From assembly GCA_014189435.1 (NCBI GenBank), contig CP050294.1:248001-312000 (forward strand): 64,000 nt of DNA, written 5' to 3'. A program made the translations under genes and the position numbers. Shown piece by piece: positions 17,122 to 26,475 of the stretch. Position 1 is the first letter of the stretch. Each line of letters opens with the position of its first letter. This DNA comes from Mesorhizobium loti (GTDB lineage: Bacteria > Pseudomonadota > Alphaproteobacteria > Rhizobiales > Rhizobiaceae). Below the pieces are notes generated by a model. The model saw only the letters and a list, made by a program, of their open reading frames with translations. It ran no database searches and was not told where the DNA came from.

Positions 17122-19269
17122 CTAATCGACTAGATCAGGCAAAGCATCTTCGACGATGCTCAGATTTCGATCGAAAGTCTCGGTGTCGGATGCGGTGGAG
17201 CGCAGTGAACGCACCTTGTTCAGGATTGCCGCAACCGCCGCTTCTTTGTCCGGCGCTATGCGTGTTGTCACCGCTTTGGCTGCCAAAGCGGAAAAATCTA
17301 TGGCGGCACAAGCCGGGACGGCTGCAGCGTCGGTTGCTTTCAGTCTTTCTTTTACAATTGCGCGCCGGCCCGGAGGCGGAGCTATACGGCCTGCCTTTGC
17401 GGCAAATGTCGCGCCGCGCCGTAGCCGGGTTTGCATAAGGCCTGAGCGGTAGGTGGGCGCCTTCGGCACAATCGTCGGGAGCGCAGGAGATGGAACCGCC
17501 GCGGTAGCGTCCAATGTAGGGCTTTTCGTGCGCGAAACGTCGACAGAGGCTGGCAGAGGCATGAACGCGCGTTTAGCGAGCTGGCCGTCGGCGAAATAGA
17601 AATTGCGCGTGCCGAGGATCGGCAGTTCCCCACGCGGCAATATGATGACCTTGTTCTTGTCGAGCGTGCGGATTTCATCTGGCCGCATCAAGGGCCGCCG
17701 CACTTCCTTGCGATGCTCAGAGCGCGTGTAATAAGTGTCGAACAATGTTGTCTTGGTGCGCGTCACGTCCTTTTGCACGTGCGACGTTTCGCCGAGCTGC
17801 TCGGAAACGTAGCGCAGATCGTCAGCGTCCTGCGCACCAAAAAAGATCTGCACACGAGCAGCGTTGATGAGCGTCTTGCGCCCTTCCTGGCGATAGATTT
17901 CGTCTACCGCCTTCAGCGACTGCACGAAAAACCACATGGAAACGCCGTTGCCGCCAAGCACGCTCGCCATTTCGGTCACGTTCTCGAGCTTGCCGAGGTT
18001 TTGGAATTCGTCGAGCAGCACAAGCACCGGATGCTCGCCAGGCTGCGGCAGACTTTCCGACATGAAATTCATCATCTGCGTAATCAGGACGTTGAACAAC
18101 GGTCCAAGCGACGTAATCTGCTCGCGCCGCACGTCGAGATAGAGAGAAATCCGGTCGCACTTGAGGTTGCGAATATCGAACGTGCTGCGCGACGTAGCTC
18201 GCATCAGACGCTCGTTGAGAAAGGGAGCCATGCCGGTGCGTACGCCGGCGTAGATTCCGGAAAACTGCCGCTCAGACATTTCGAAATATGGCAGCAGGGT
18301 TTGCAGCGTAAAATGCGAGCATTCGCGGCGGCGTTCCTCGCGTAGCGAGCCGATGAACTCCAGGAGTGGCTGCTCGGCACCGTTCATAATCTCGAGGATT
18401 GTAGAGAAGGTCTTCCTCTCGTTCGGGATCGCATGCGATTCCATGACGAAGGACGCGATGCCGGTAAAGAGGAGGCGGGCATCGTTGACCCAATAGGGAT
18501 CCGCGTTCGAAGGAGGGCGCGGAAACAGTGCCGCAGCGATGTTGCGAAGGTCGATGTCGCGCTGGGCTGAGTCCAGCGAGATGAAGTCCATCGGATTGTA
18601 GCATGCGGTATTCCCGTCCGGATCAGCCGGCGCGAAACGCACCACGCGGCTCATGGTCGAACGGTAACCAGCAGTCGCTGCATAGGTCTCGCCCCGCAGG
18701 TCGAGAACCACGAGCGAATGCGGCCAGGTCAAGGCGTTCGGGATGATGAGAGACGTGCCCTTACCGGAGCGCGGCGGCCCTATGACGAAGCCGCCGACAT
18801 CATCGCCATCAACCCACAGTTTCTTGCCGCCGATCAGCTTGCGCCGGGTCAAGTGAATCTTGCCGGACCGCTGATCGCGGCCAGGCGACAAAATTTCGGC
18901 AAGCCTGCCGCCGGCTCGACCGACGAAGACGCCGCCAACTTTCGCCAGGCCGGTTTTTGATACGTCGCTCATAGTCATGAAGCGAGAGTCATTGCGCTTT
19001 CTCGGGCGCATGAGAAATAGGCCGACCAGCGGCAAGAGAAACCCTAATGCTCCCGCCGCAACGGCATATTCTATCCGGCCAAAATTCCCCGCCATCGTGT
19101 CCGACCAGGCCTGACGAACGACCGGCAAGGGACTGGCGTTTAACCGGTCGAACAGGACGTGGGAGCCAGTCCGGTACCAATCTGTCGCGGCATAGGCGAC
19201 CGTGAAGACCAGGGCGCCCAAGACCATCGCCATGAGCACCATGAAAATTGCTGTTGCGATTTTCTGCAT
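17122..19269 (-). CDS. virD4: VirD4-type coupling ATPase of the type IV secretion system
   Basis: This 715-residue protein has two N-terminal membrane helices (about residues 5-28 and 68-88), Walker A GPPRSGKGTS at 164-173, Walker B LVLLDEFQN at about 416-424, and a charged, less conserved C-terminal tail of about 130 residues. It is the VirD4/TraG coupling protein that delivers relaxosome or effector to the channel. It is the last gene of the virB operon, 12 bases after virB11. A coupling protein argues for substrate export rather than uptake, but no relaxase gene is in the window. Confidence 0.95.
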   Translation of the reverse strand: MQKIATAIFMVLMAMVLGALVFTVAYAATDWYRTGSHVLFDRLNASPLPVVRQAWSDTMAGNFGRIEYAVAAGALGFLLPLVGLFLMRPRKRNDSRFMTMSDVSKTGLAKVGGVFVGRAGGRLAEILSPGRDQRSGKIHLTRRKLIGGKKLWVDGDDVGGFVIGPPRSGKGTSLIIPNALTWPHSLVVLDLRGETYAATAGYRSTMSRVVRFAPADPDGNTACYNPMDFISLDSAQRDIDLRNIAAALFPRPPSNADPYWVNDARLLFTGIASFVMESHAIPNERKTFSTILEIMNGAEQPLLEFIGSLREERRRECSHFTLQTLLPYFEMSERQFSGIYAGVRTGMAPFLNERLMRATSRSTFDIRNLKCDRISLYLDVRREQITSLGPLFNVLITQMMNFMSESLPQPGEHPVLVLLDEFQNLGKLENVTEMASVLGGNGVSMWFFVQSLKAVDEIYRQEGRKTLINAARVQIFFGAQDADDLRYVSEQLGETSHVQKDVTRTKTTLFDTYYTRSEHRKEVRRPLMRPDEIRTLDKNKVIILPRGELPILGTRNFYFADGQLAKRAFMPLPASVDVSRTKSPTLDATAAVPSPALPTIVPKAPTYRSGLMQTRLRRGATFAAKAGRIAPPPGRRAIVKERLKATDAAAVPACAAIDFSALAAKAVTTRIAPDKEAAVAAILNKVRSLRSTASDTETFDRNLSIVEDALPDLVD

Positions 19270-19281
19270 GGATGGGGCCCG

Positions 19282-20307
19282 CTAGATCGTCTCGGCCTTG
19301 GTGAACTTGATCTCACTGATGCCGCGTCGTCCGCCTTCGGTGCGGACCATCTGGACGACCACCGGGATGACCTCGCGCAGGTAGTCGAGGATTTCGCTTC
19401 GTGAGAGGCCTGAACTGCCCTGCATGACCATCAGCGCCAGCCGCTCGTAGGCGGACCGGGCGGAATTGGCATGGACGGTCGTGAGCGAACCAGGGTGGCC
19501 GGTATTGATCGCCTGGAGGAACGCGAAGGTTTCAGCGCCGCGCAACTCGCCCAATAGCAGACGGTCGGGCCGCATGCGAAGCGAGGCTTCCAGCAGCTGT
19601 TGCGCAGAGACTTTGGCAAGGCCCTGGTCGCCCTTCGAAGCTATCAGGGTGACGTTGTTGGGAGCCGGCAGCCTCAGTTCGCGGGTGTCTTCGATCGTGA
19701 TGATCCGTTCATGAGCCGGGATCTCCTTCAAGAGCGCATTCAAGAACGTCGTCTTGCCGGTCGACGTACCACCTGAAACGACGATCGAGACGCGGTTGCG
19801 CACCGCGTACTGCAGGAACTCCATCGGCGACGTGTCGTGCAGCATTTCGACAAGTCGCTTTTCTTCGCTTGAAAGCGCCAGGCCGCTGCCCATCGCCGTG
19901 TTTTCGAATGCGCCGAGATCCTTGTAGGCATCAAGGCTCATATCCATGATGACCTGCTTGCGGATCGAGATCGCCCCGCCTTCGGGAGCCGCGGGCGGCA
20001 AGATGCATTGGATGCGCTCGCCCGAGGGTAGCGCGGCCGACAGGACCGGTTTTTCTTCGTTGATGACCTGATTTGTCGCCGAGGCGACGCCAGTCGAGAT
20101 GTTGCGAATCCAACCGGGCGTGACCTCGCGCTTGACGACGTGCTCCATTTCCTTCGCGCCGAGGCGTTCGATGAACAATGCACCCGGCCTGTTGATTGCA
20201 ATCTCGGACACCGTATCTTCGTTCAAATAGGGCCATATCGGTTCCAGATGAGCGCGCAGGACAGGGGCTCTCGCCCAAGGGTCGGGGAGGGGATGGACGG
20301 CATTCAT
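19282..20307 (-). CDS. virB11: VirB11 hexameric ATPase
   Basis: This 341-residue ATPase has Walker A GGTSTGKTT at residues 179-187, the Asp box (ITIEDTREL), Walker B (RPDRLLLGELRG) and a His box (NTGHPGSLTTVHAN), all typical of VirB11/TraG traffic ATPases. Its start overlaps the virB10 stop by 4 bases. It powers pilus assembly and substrate transfer at the cytoplasmic face. Confidence 0.95.
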   Translation of the reverse strand: MNAVHPLPDPWARAPVLRAHLEPIWPYLNEDTVSEIAINRPGALFIERLGAKEMEHVVKREVTPGWIRNISTGVASATNQVINEEKPVLSAALPSGERIQCILPPAAPEGGAISIRKQVIMDMSLDAYKDLGAFENTAMGSGLALSSEEKRLVEMLHDTSPMEFLQYAVRNRVSIVVSGGTSTGKTTFLNALLKEIPAHERIITIEDTRELRLPAPNNVTLIASKGDQGLAKVSAQQLLEASLRMRPDRLLLGELRGAETFAFLQAINTGHPGSLTTVHANSARSAYERLALMVMQGSSGLSRSEILDYLREVIPVVVQMVRTEGGRRGISEIKFTKAETI

Positions 20308-21770
20308 TTCACCGGGCTCCCATAGCCCGGATAGAAATGATCCTTTGGCGTCGCGTAAAGAGGCGTCGGATCGATCGCCGACTTCGGCCGCCCACCTGCC
20401 TTCAGGCGCGCTACTTCTTCCTGAATGGGATCAGCATACAAATCCGAGAAATCGAGATCTCGCCGAACCAGCACGACAATCGATGTGCCCTGGTCGACGT
20501 AGACTGTCGGGCCAATGTTCTGCGTGTCGCGAAACGCCTCCTGCGCGAGTTGCTGCAAGGCGGTCGATGACTTGTCGAAGGCGATGCCGCGGGCGTCGCG
20601 CTGCGAGCCATTGCCACCATAAGTTACGGTCGTGGTCTCACCGGTTACGGGATCGATCGTCGACACCTGGCGCTGTTGGCCATCTTGGCCGCTGTCGCCA
20701 AGCGAGGACAGATATTCAGAGACGCCGCCAACGGCGGAAAGCATGATGGCGTTACCGTACCGTTCAACCCAGTGCGTATCGACACGGCCGCCCATGCCAC
20801 CGCGGCCCAGCGCGTCGGCACCAGGCGACTTGATATCGACGGAAATGCCGTCCGAGCGAATGACCCTGTTCCAGACGATGAAGACACGCTTTTGACCGCG
20901 CGCGAGCCCCGAGCGGTATTCTCCGGTCAGGCGCGAGCCCTTCGGAATGAGGATCCGCCTGCCGTCGAGCGAGAAGACATCCTCACGCACGACAGCGCGC
21001 ACTGCGCCGGGAAGGTCGGTGTTAACAGCGGTTTCCAAATAGCCGCGAATGATCGTTCCTTCGGGGATCAACGCATCGGTGCGTCGGAAGGCCCTGGCTT
21101 TGACGATGCCGGAAGAACTTGCCTCAGACTGCGCCAGGAATGCCTTGTTGGGATCACTGTCGGCGCCTGGGACCGGGATGATCTGACCGTCAGGCGCGAT
21201 TTCGACCTGCGCCGCCTGGGCGCCGGCATCTGTCGAGCCGGTTTGATCATTCGTCACCATCTGGTTCGACCGCAGGCGTTCCCACACCGCTTTTTCATGC
21301 TCGGCGGCCTCCGCCTTGCGGCGAGCCTCGTCCTCAGCCGCGGCCTTGCGGCGGGCTTCTTCCTCTTCGGCCTTGCGGCGAGCCTCCTCGGCCGCCATTT
21401 GTGCCTCCAGCGCGCGTCGCTGCGCATCGAGATCCGCGCCCTCCTGCACGGTCTGATCGACATTATCGGCTTGTTGCGTGCCGTTCTGGTCGTCAGCCGG
21501 TGGCGGCACCACGATCTGGTCGATCGTGCCGTCGGCAGGTTGCGGCGGTTCGTTCAACGCCGGCGGGCGGAACTCTGGCGGATTGAAGTTTTCCTCGCCA
21601 TCGCTGCGAACATCGCGCGATACAGGCTCCCGGGGCCAGTTAAGCCATATCAGCGCGCCTACCAGCACTACGCCGAGGCCGACCAGGACGATCCTGGTAC
21701 CCGCGCCCGCACCGCGGCGCGCGACCGTCGGGCTGCCGTCCAGTTGGTTATAATCGATCTGGGTCATCAC
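20304..21770 (-). CDS. virB10: VirB10 scaffold protein
   Basis: This 488-residue protein has a short cytoplasmic start, one membrane helix at about residues 26-46, a Pro/Asp/Gln-rich periplasmic linker, a highly charged Glu/Ala/Arg/Lys helix (about 130-170, many AEEARRK-like repeats), and the VirB10 C-terminal beta domain ([31 protein letters not shown]). It spans inner and outer membranes. It overlaps virB9 and virB11 by 4 bases each. Confidence 0.95.
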   Translation of the reverse strand: MMTQIDYNQLDGSPTVARRGAGAGTRIVLVGLGVVLVGALIWLNWPREPVSRDVRSDGEENFNPPEFRPPALNEPPQPADGTIDQIVVPPPADDQNGTQQADNVDQTVQEGADLDAQRRALEAQMAAEEARRKAEEEEARRKAAAEDEARRKAEAAEHEKAVWERLRSNQMVTNDQTGSTDAGAQAAQVEIAPDGQIIPVPGADSDPNKAFLAQSEASSSGIVKARAFRRTDALIPEGTIIRGYLETAVNTDLPGAVRAVVREDVFSLDGRRILIPKGSRLTGEYRSGLARGQKRVFIVWNRVIRSDGISVDIKSPGADALGRGGMGGRVDTHWVERYGNAIMLSAVGGVSEYLSSLGDSGQDGQQRQVSTIDPVTGETTTVTYGGNGSQRDARGIAFDKSSTALQQLAQEAFRDTQNIGPTVYVDQGTSIVVLVRRDLDFSDLYADPIQEEVARLKAGGRPKSAIDPTPLYATPKDHFYPGYGSPVK

Positions 21771-22564
21771 CGCCCTCCCCTGGATCCGAACAGGGTGGAA
21801 CCGCCTGTCAGTTTCGTTGGACCGTAGACTTGCTCGACGGAATCGGTAGCGTTGGGTCGCGCCCGGTTGTAGAGGCAGAGCGTCTTGCCATCGGCTCGCA
21901 GGGTGAATTGCCGTGCCACCTTGTCGATGACGGTGTATTTGCCCTGAGTGCGAACGTTGACCAGCGACTCATGGCGCTTGTCGTCGACCACGAAAATCGC
22001 CGGAATGTCACCCTTGAACTCCAGAAACACCTTGGTGCCATCGTCGAATACGGTGCGCGGCTTCAGGCTGTCGTCGCCCTTGTAGGCATAGTCGTAGTTG
22101 AGATCGGCATAGTTCAGGTCCTTCAAATCCGGATCGGCGGCGCTCTCCTTGGCCTGTGAGAGCAGGCGCGCGTTGATATCCTCGTCCGGGTATTTGAACC
22201 GGACCTGGAAGGATGCCCGGTCACGGCTATTGTCAGTCGCCTGCAGCAGCAAGGAATAGACGCGCCGGTTGGTGACCACGTTGACGTTGGTCCACGCATC
22301 GCGCTCCAGCGGCTTGACGAAGAGGAATCGCGATCCGCGTTTGGGGATGATCGACCAGCCTTTCGTGTCGCCAGCCGACACGGTTTCGATGACTTCTGTC
22401 GGGCTGAGCTCGACCATGGTGGAAATGCCAAGGGCGGCGCGCACCGACGTCACGTCGTCGTTGTTGAAGGTGACATATCGGATCCGGCCGTCGCGTGCGG
22501 CCGCGCCGTGCATCGTGCCGAGCAGAAGGGTGGCCGACAGGGCGAGGCTCACGCGCCATCTCAT
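21767..22564 (-). CDS. virB9: VirB9 outer-membrane core protein
   Basis: This 265-residue protein has a signal peptide ([20 protein letters not shown]) and the VirB9 domains: an N-terminal part with [22 protein letters not shown] and a C-terminal domain with [19 protein letters not shown] and [18 protein letters not shown] chose the ATG at 22564 because it directly begins the signal peptide and overlaps the virB8 stop by 4 bases. It forms the outer-membrane core with VirB10 and the lipoprotein VirB7. Confidence 0.93.
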   Translation of the reverse strand: MRWRVSLALSATLLLGTMHGAAARDGRIRYVTFNNDDVTSVRAALGISTMVELSPTEVIETVSAGDTKGWSIIPKRGSRFLFVKPLERDAWTNVNVVTNRRVYSLLLQATDNSRDRASFQVRFKYPDEDINARLLSQAKESAADPDLKDLNYADLNYDYAYKGDDSLKPRTVFDDGTKVFLEFKGDIPAIFVVDDKRHESLVNVRTQGKYTVIDKVARQFTLRADGKTLCLYNRARPNATDSVEQVYGPTKLTGGSTLFGSRGGR

Positions 22565-23280
22565 TGCAGGCTCCCCGCGGCCGGCGCCGATTCCTGGTCG
22601 CGGCGGTAATCCGTAACCTGAAATCCCAGCGGGTTGTCGAAACGCCATTCGTTCTTGAGCGGCGTTGAAGTGTAGCGGAATTTTATCACCGCCACCCAAT
22701 TGTCCGTGGTGGACGAATTGTCCCGCCGCGTCGTCGTGGCAAAGCGCACCGAGGCTGTGTTGCGATTGAGCAGGGAAACTGACTTAATCTCGACCGAGAC
22801 AGTGACATTGCGGCCAAAAATCTTGTCCAGCGAATGCGGGTTTGCAGGCGTGAAAAGCCATGTCAAATCCTTGGACGCGGCACCGGTCGAATAGAGCTGT
22901 GCCAAGTCGTAATTCTGTTTCAGTTCACGCGAATCGTAGGTTTCGCGGGCTCTGATGTAGCGCACCAGATTGGCCGCCGTGACGGCCTCGTTCTGGGACA
23001 AATCTCCAGGCTTCAGCGCGCGCATGATCTCGAGGTAGCCCGTCGATTTGTCGACCTCGACAACATACGGTTCGAACTGTCGGAGCGGAAGGATCAGCAC
23101 GAGCGCCAGCAGGGACAGCACCGCGACTAGTCCGGAAACGCCGCTGACGATCCAGGCCAATGTACGCGATCGCCGCATTGACCTGTGCGTGTCGTCTTCC
23201 CAGGTCGCGCCCGCCCTGTAATAGCGTCTGTCGACGAGCTCGCCGCCGCTGTTAGCAGCCGTTTCCGATGGAGTTGACAC
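22561..23280 (-). CDS. virB8: VirB8 inner-membrane assembly protein
   Basis: This protein has a short cytoplasmic segment, one helix (about residues 41-64, [20 protein letters not shown]) and a periplasmic NTF2-like domain ([32 protein letters not shown]). The open frame runs far into the virB6 end, but family length and content favour the GTG start at 23280, giving 239 residues. The GTG is preceded by a GAGG sequence about 10 bases upstream. The protein nucleates the inner-membrane complex. Confidence 0.88.
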   Translation of the reverse strand: MSTPSETAANSGGELVDRRYYRAGATWEDDTHRSMRRSRTLAWIVSGVSGLVAVLSLLALVLILPLRQFEPYVVEVDKSTGYLEIMRALKPGDLSQNEAVTAANLVRYIRARETYDSRELKQNYDLAQLYSTGAASKDLTWLFTPANPHSLDKIFGRNVTVSVEIKSVSLLNRNTASVRFATTTRRDNSSTTDNWVAVIKFRYTSTPLKNEWRFDNPLGFQVTDYRRDQESAPAAGSLQ

Positions 23281-23347
23281 TTTGCTATTGCCTCGTTTGC
23301 GCGACGCATCCTGATCCAGCGTCGAGATCGGTGATCGTTCTTGTGTT

Positions 23348-24391
23348 CTAGGCCAGAGGCCTGGCGTTATCGCGCGCACCTTGCTGGATGGCGGACCGAG
23401 CTGCGTCGTCCGCCCTTGCTGCTCGCGGAGATCGGAAGCTGTTTGCTGCGAGCTGCCGGGCGCCCCGAGCGGCGCGGCCGGCAGCCCATCGTGCACCGGA
23501 GTAGCGCACGGCGTTTCTGCCGAACCTCCCATACGAGTAGCGAGCTCCCACGGTGCTGAGATACCCGCCGCCATTCAGGATCGAAGCAATCGAGGGTATC
23601 TGCATGAGAACGTAGATTCCGATGATCGTCACCAGCACCAAGGGCAGCACCAGCGACATCTTGCTGTCCATGGTCGCTCCGCCGGACGTGGCGGTGTTCA
23701 GCGCCGCATTGACGAGCGAGAAGTAGAAACCGAGAAAGCCGTAAATCAGGATTTGCTGAATCATCAGAAAGGTGGTGAGCGAAAGGAAGCCTTCGCTCAT
23801 GCGCGAGGACCAGCGGTAAAGCCAAAGGATGATCCATATCGGCGCCAAGGCAAGCGTGATGAACAACATCACCTTGGCGGCTATGATCGCGGCAATGGCA
23901 AGCGCTGCGAAGACGATGGCTGACAGCAGAACGAGCAACGACAGCAGCGCGCCAAAAATGTCATAGAAGGATCCGCTATAGACCTGATTGGCGACGTCCT
24001 GCGCCCCTTGGTAGAGGTTGTCGATAAGCGCTGGAATTGCCGCCTGATCGCTGAGCTGATTGCCGGTGGCTCGCGACACGGCGCCGACGATCACCTTGCC
24101 GACCTCATCTGGAATGCTTTGAACAAGCTGGTAGATCGTCGCGGAAAATGTGCCCCATCCGGTCAGCAGCAGATAGATTATGACGGCCCGGCCCAGGCGA
24201 TAGGCCGCTTCGAGCGGCGAAATCGACTCTCGCCCGCTCAGGATCGAGTAGCCCCACCACACGATATAGAGGGTGAGCATGAGGGTGAAGACGTTGCCCA
24301 TCGCATTGCCCAACTGCATATAGACGGTGCGGACGAAGTCCTCGCCGATGTTGTCAATGCCACCGAGAATGCTTTCGGCAAGACCGTTCAT
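23348..24391 (-). CDS. virB6: VirB6 polytopic channel protein
   Basis: This 347-residue protein has a soluble N-terminal part with two helices, a large periplasmic loop and about five further helices in the middle (for example LLVLLSAIVFAALAIAAIIAA), then a basic Arg/Ala-rich C-terminal tail. It starts 4 bases inside the upstream lipoprotein gene's stop, as in other VirB loci. It forms the inner-membrane part of the translocation channel. Confidence 0.92.
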   Translation of the reverse strand: MNGLAESILGGIDNIGEDFVRTVYMQLGNAMGNVFTLMLTLYIVWWGYSILSGRESISPLEAAYRLGRAVIIYLLLTGWGTFSATIYQLVQSIPDEVGKVIVGAVSRATGNQLSDQAAIPALIDNLYQGAQDVANQVYSGSFYDIFGALLSLLVLLSAIVFAALAIAAIIAAKVMLFITLALAPIWIILWLYRWSSRMSEGFLSLTTFLMIQQILIYGFLGFYFSLVNAALNTATSGGATMDSKMSLVLPLVLVTIIGIYVLMQIPSIASILNGGGYLSTVGARYSYGRFGRNAVRYSGARWAAGRAARGARQLAANSFRSPRAARADDAARSAIQQGARDNARPLA

Positions 24392-24570
24392 GGATCCTCG
24401 TCAATGATGCTGGCGAACGGCGTTGAATTGACCGGCTTCAGCGCGCCGCATTCATCGGCCTCGGCATACGCCAAAGGCCCGCACGGCGCTTTCAGTTCGC
24501 GATTTGCGCATCCGAAAAGCACTGCGCCCAGCCCAATCACAGCGCATATGCGCAACGCCCGCCTCGACAA
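24388..24570 (-). CDS. virB7: VirB7-like small lipoprotein
   Basis: This 60-residue protein has a lipobox at VLFGC (Cys21), so it is a small outer-membrane lipoprotein. It contains two further Cys residues (Cys30, Cys41) that could form a disulfide with VirB9. It lies between virB5 and virB6, where some VirB-type systems encode their VirB7 (TrwH-like) protein. Sequence identity to VirB7 is low, so the symbol rests on position, size and lipobox. Confidence 0.65.
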   Translation of the reverse strand: MSRRALRICAVIGLGAVLFGCANRELKAPCGPLAYAEADECGALKPVNSTPFASIIDEDP

Positions 24571-24573
24571 GCG

Positions 24574-25308
24574 CTAGCCTCCGCTCTTGCCAAATTCCGC
24601 GAACGGATTGACGTTGCGCGGCGTCATCATCTTCTGCACCTGGCTCTGGCGAAGAAGATCTCCCTTCAGCTTCTCATTCAGGGCCGCGACCGCACCATTC
24701 TGGACGCCGATCAATTCGTTGACCGCGCGCGCGTTTTCCAGCTGCATTCGTGTGTTCTGGTCCACCGATCCCTTGACGTCCTGCGACTGGCCGATTTGCC
24801 CACTCGCGGACTGCAGGGACTGTTGGCGCTGGGTGACGCCCTGCGAGGCCTGCGAAGTCAACGCGCTTAGCAGCGAGGCCACGTTGACGCTGCCGCCATA
24901 GGCTGTGTTGACGGCGCTCGTCTCCTTGCCAGCAATCTGCTGCAGCTGCTTCACCAGCTGCAGCCCATTGATGACGGCGCCGGCGATTTTCTGGATTTCG
25001 GGCGACAGGCCACCAAACGAAAGCGCGCCGCCGTTCAGGATCGATCCGAATGACGGAGCCTGGGCAATCGACATATTGCCGCCGAGGCCCATTTGTCCGA
25101 TCCCGAGCGAACCGTCACGACTGCCGCTGAGAGCCTGCAAGATCTCCTCGCTCTTTTTCAGGATATCCTTGTTCGAATCCATGATGGAGTTGGTGTTGTC
25201 CGCATTCTTGCGGGCGACATCGAGATTGGCGCCATCAATGACGGCAATCTGTGCGTGGGCCGTGCTTGCCCAAAGCGCCAGACTGGCGGCAATCGCGAAT
25301 TTCTTCAT
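24574..25308 (-). CDS. virB5: VirB5-like minor pilin / tip protein
   Basis: This 244-residue protein has a signal peptide (MKKFAIAASLALWASTAHA) and a mature part starting AQIAVIDGANLDVARK, then long Gln/Ser-rich helices and a C-terminal KLKGDLLRQSQVQKMM region. The pattern fits the VirB5/TrbJ family of pilus-tip proteins. Its stop is 3 bases before the lipoprotein start. The first residues of the mature part match the start of the upstream lytic-transglycosylase protein. Confidence 0.85.
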   Translation of the reverse strand: MKKFAIAASLALWASTAHAQIAVIDGANLDVARKNADNTNSIMDSNKDILKKSEEILQALSGSRDGSLGIGQMGLGGNMSIAQAPSFGSILNGGALSFGGLSPEIQKIAGAVINGLQLVKQLQQIAGKETSAVNTAYGGSVNVASLLSALTSQASQGVTQRQQSLQSASGQIGQSQDVKGSVDQNTRMQLENARAVNELIGVQNGAVAALNEKLKGDLLRQSQVQKMMTPRNVNPFAEFGKSGG

Positions 25309-25317
25309 GTCAGCCTC

Positions 25318-26475
25318 CTATTGCTGTAGAGAATTGATCACGCTGGCAGCGCCGGCAGGATCACTGGTGATGATCATCGAGCGACTGTCGGCCGAGCTTG
25401 CCCCCGCCTTCTCAAGTGCGCATGGTAGCCACCGGCCGCGATCGATCCTCAACCGCTCCAATTCCGCGGGATCACAAGAGAACGGGTTTGGAGAGCCGCT
25501 CTTCGGCTGTTGCACCAGCTTGGCCGACTGCGATGCCTGAACATTCTGCAACGATAGAAGTTGGGCCAGCAACGTCGTAAAATCCCCCGACTGGCCGAGG
25601 TACTGGTTGGTGACATCGGCGTTGATCCCACGAGCCGATGAGTTCAGCTCCCACGCATCCTTGTATTCGGTCACCTGGCCAACGTTGCCCGCCAGCGCGT
25701 CGATTGCAGCGTTGTTGGCGCCCATCTGCGATGAGCTTGCATCGAGGCTGCCAGCTGCCTTCCTCACCGTGCCCATGGCCGCGCCCTGGGCCGAGCCGCC
25801 TGCGCCGTCGGCCGTTACGATCGAGAACGGTGGCGGCGCGGCGGCCGGAGCCTTGCCGCTCGACACATAGTCGTTGAAGTAGCTGTTCCAGCGGCCGACA
25901 CCGCCGGCCCATTGGTTCTGCTCGCCAGCGTTTGATCCGTTGTAGAAGGAGGCGAGACAGCTGTAATTCGTCGCCCCGCATTGCTTCACGCCCATTCCGA
26001 GGTATTTGACGCCGCCTTCGACATTCTGCTCGTTCACGTCGCGGTCCAGTCCCATGGACTTGCCGGTGCCTTTGGTCAGCTGCATGACGCCTTTGACGCC
26101 TGTGTGGCTCCCGGCGCATGTGTCGAAGCGCGATTCCTGATAGGCAACCGAAAGCGCCAGGCCTTCGGGCACGCCGTACTTTTGCGCATAATAGCGGATC
26201 ATCTTCACGTTGCCCGCGTCGCGCTGCAACGCTTCTGCTGGCGACCGGCGAAACATCTGTGAGCGGTATTTGTTCGAATAGGTGCAGACGACGCTTTTCT
26301 TCCTGTCGGTTTCGTCCTTCTTGGCCTCATCCGACTTCGTGCTGTGCTGCTCGTCCTCTTGCCGCTTGTCGAGGTTCGGCCCGTCGATGACCGCGATCTG
26401 AGCGGCAGCCATGCTCATGCTTTCCGCCGTCGCGAGAGCCACGGCCAGACAAGCGCTGCTAAGCCGCTTCGTCAT
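25318..26475 (-). CDS. Lytic transglycosylase with VirB5-like ends
   Basis: This 385-residue exported protein combines three parts. The mature N-terminus AQIAVIDGPNLDKRQ closely resembles that of the VirB5 protein. Residues about 85-200 form an SLT domain (YYAQKYGVPEGLALSVAYQE with the catalytic Glu, GVKGVMQLTKGTGKSMGL, and NVEGGVKYLG). The C-terminal 150 residues are Gln/Ser/Ala-rich helices. It overlaps virB4 by 17 bases and precedes virB5. It may be a specialised peptidoglycan-cutting pilus component in addition to the VirB1 at 29481-30134. Confidence 0.8.
   Translation of the reverse strand: MTKRLSSACLAVALATAESMSMAAAQIAVIDGPNLDKRQEDEQHSTKSDEAKKDETDRKKSVVCTYSNKYRSQMFRRSPAEALQRDAGNVKMIRYYAQKYGVPEGLALSVAYQESRFDTCAGSHTGVKGVMQLTKGTGKSMGLDRDVNEQNVEGGVKYLGMGVKQCGATNYSCLASFYNGSNAGEQNQWAGGVGRWNSYFNDYVSSGKAPAAAPPPFSIVTADGAGGSAQGAAMGTVRKAAGSLDASSSQMGANNAAIDALAGNVGQVTEYKDAWELNSSARGINADVTNQYLGQSGDFTTLLAQLLSLQNVQASQSAKLVQQPKSGSPNPFSCDPAELERLRIDRGRWLPCALEKAGASSADSRSMIITSDPAGAASVINSLQQ

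Noticed and set aside
20676..21827. 383-residue plus-strand frame opposite virB10
   Set aside because: Antisense to a well-conserved VirB10; composition typical of a shadow frame.
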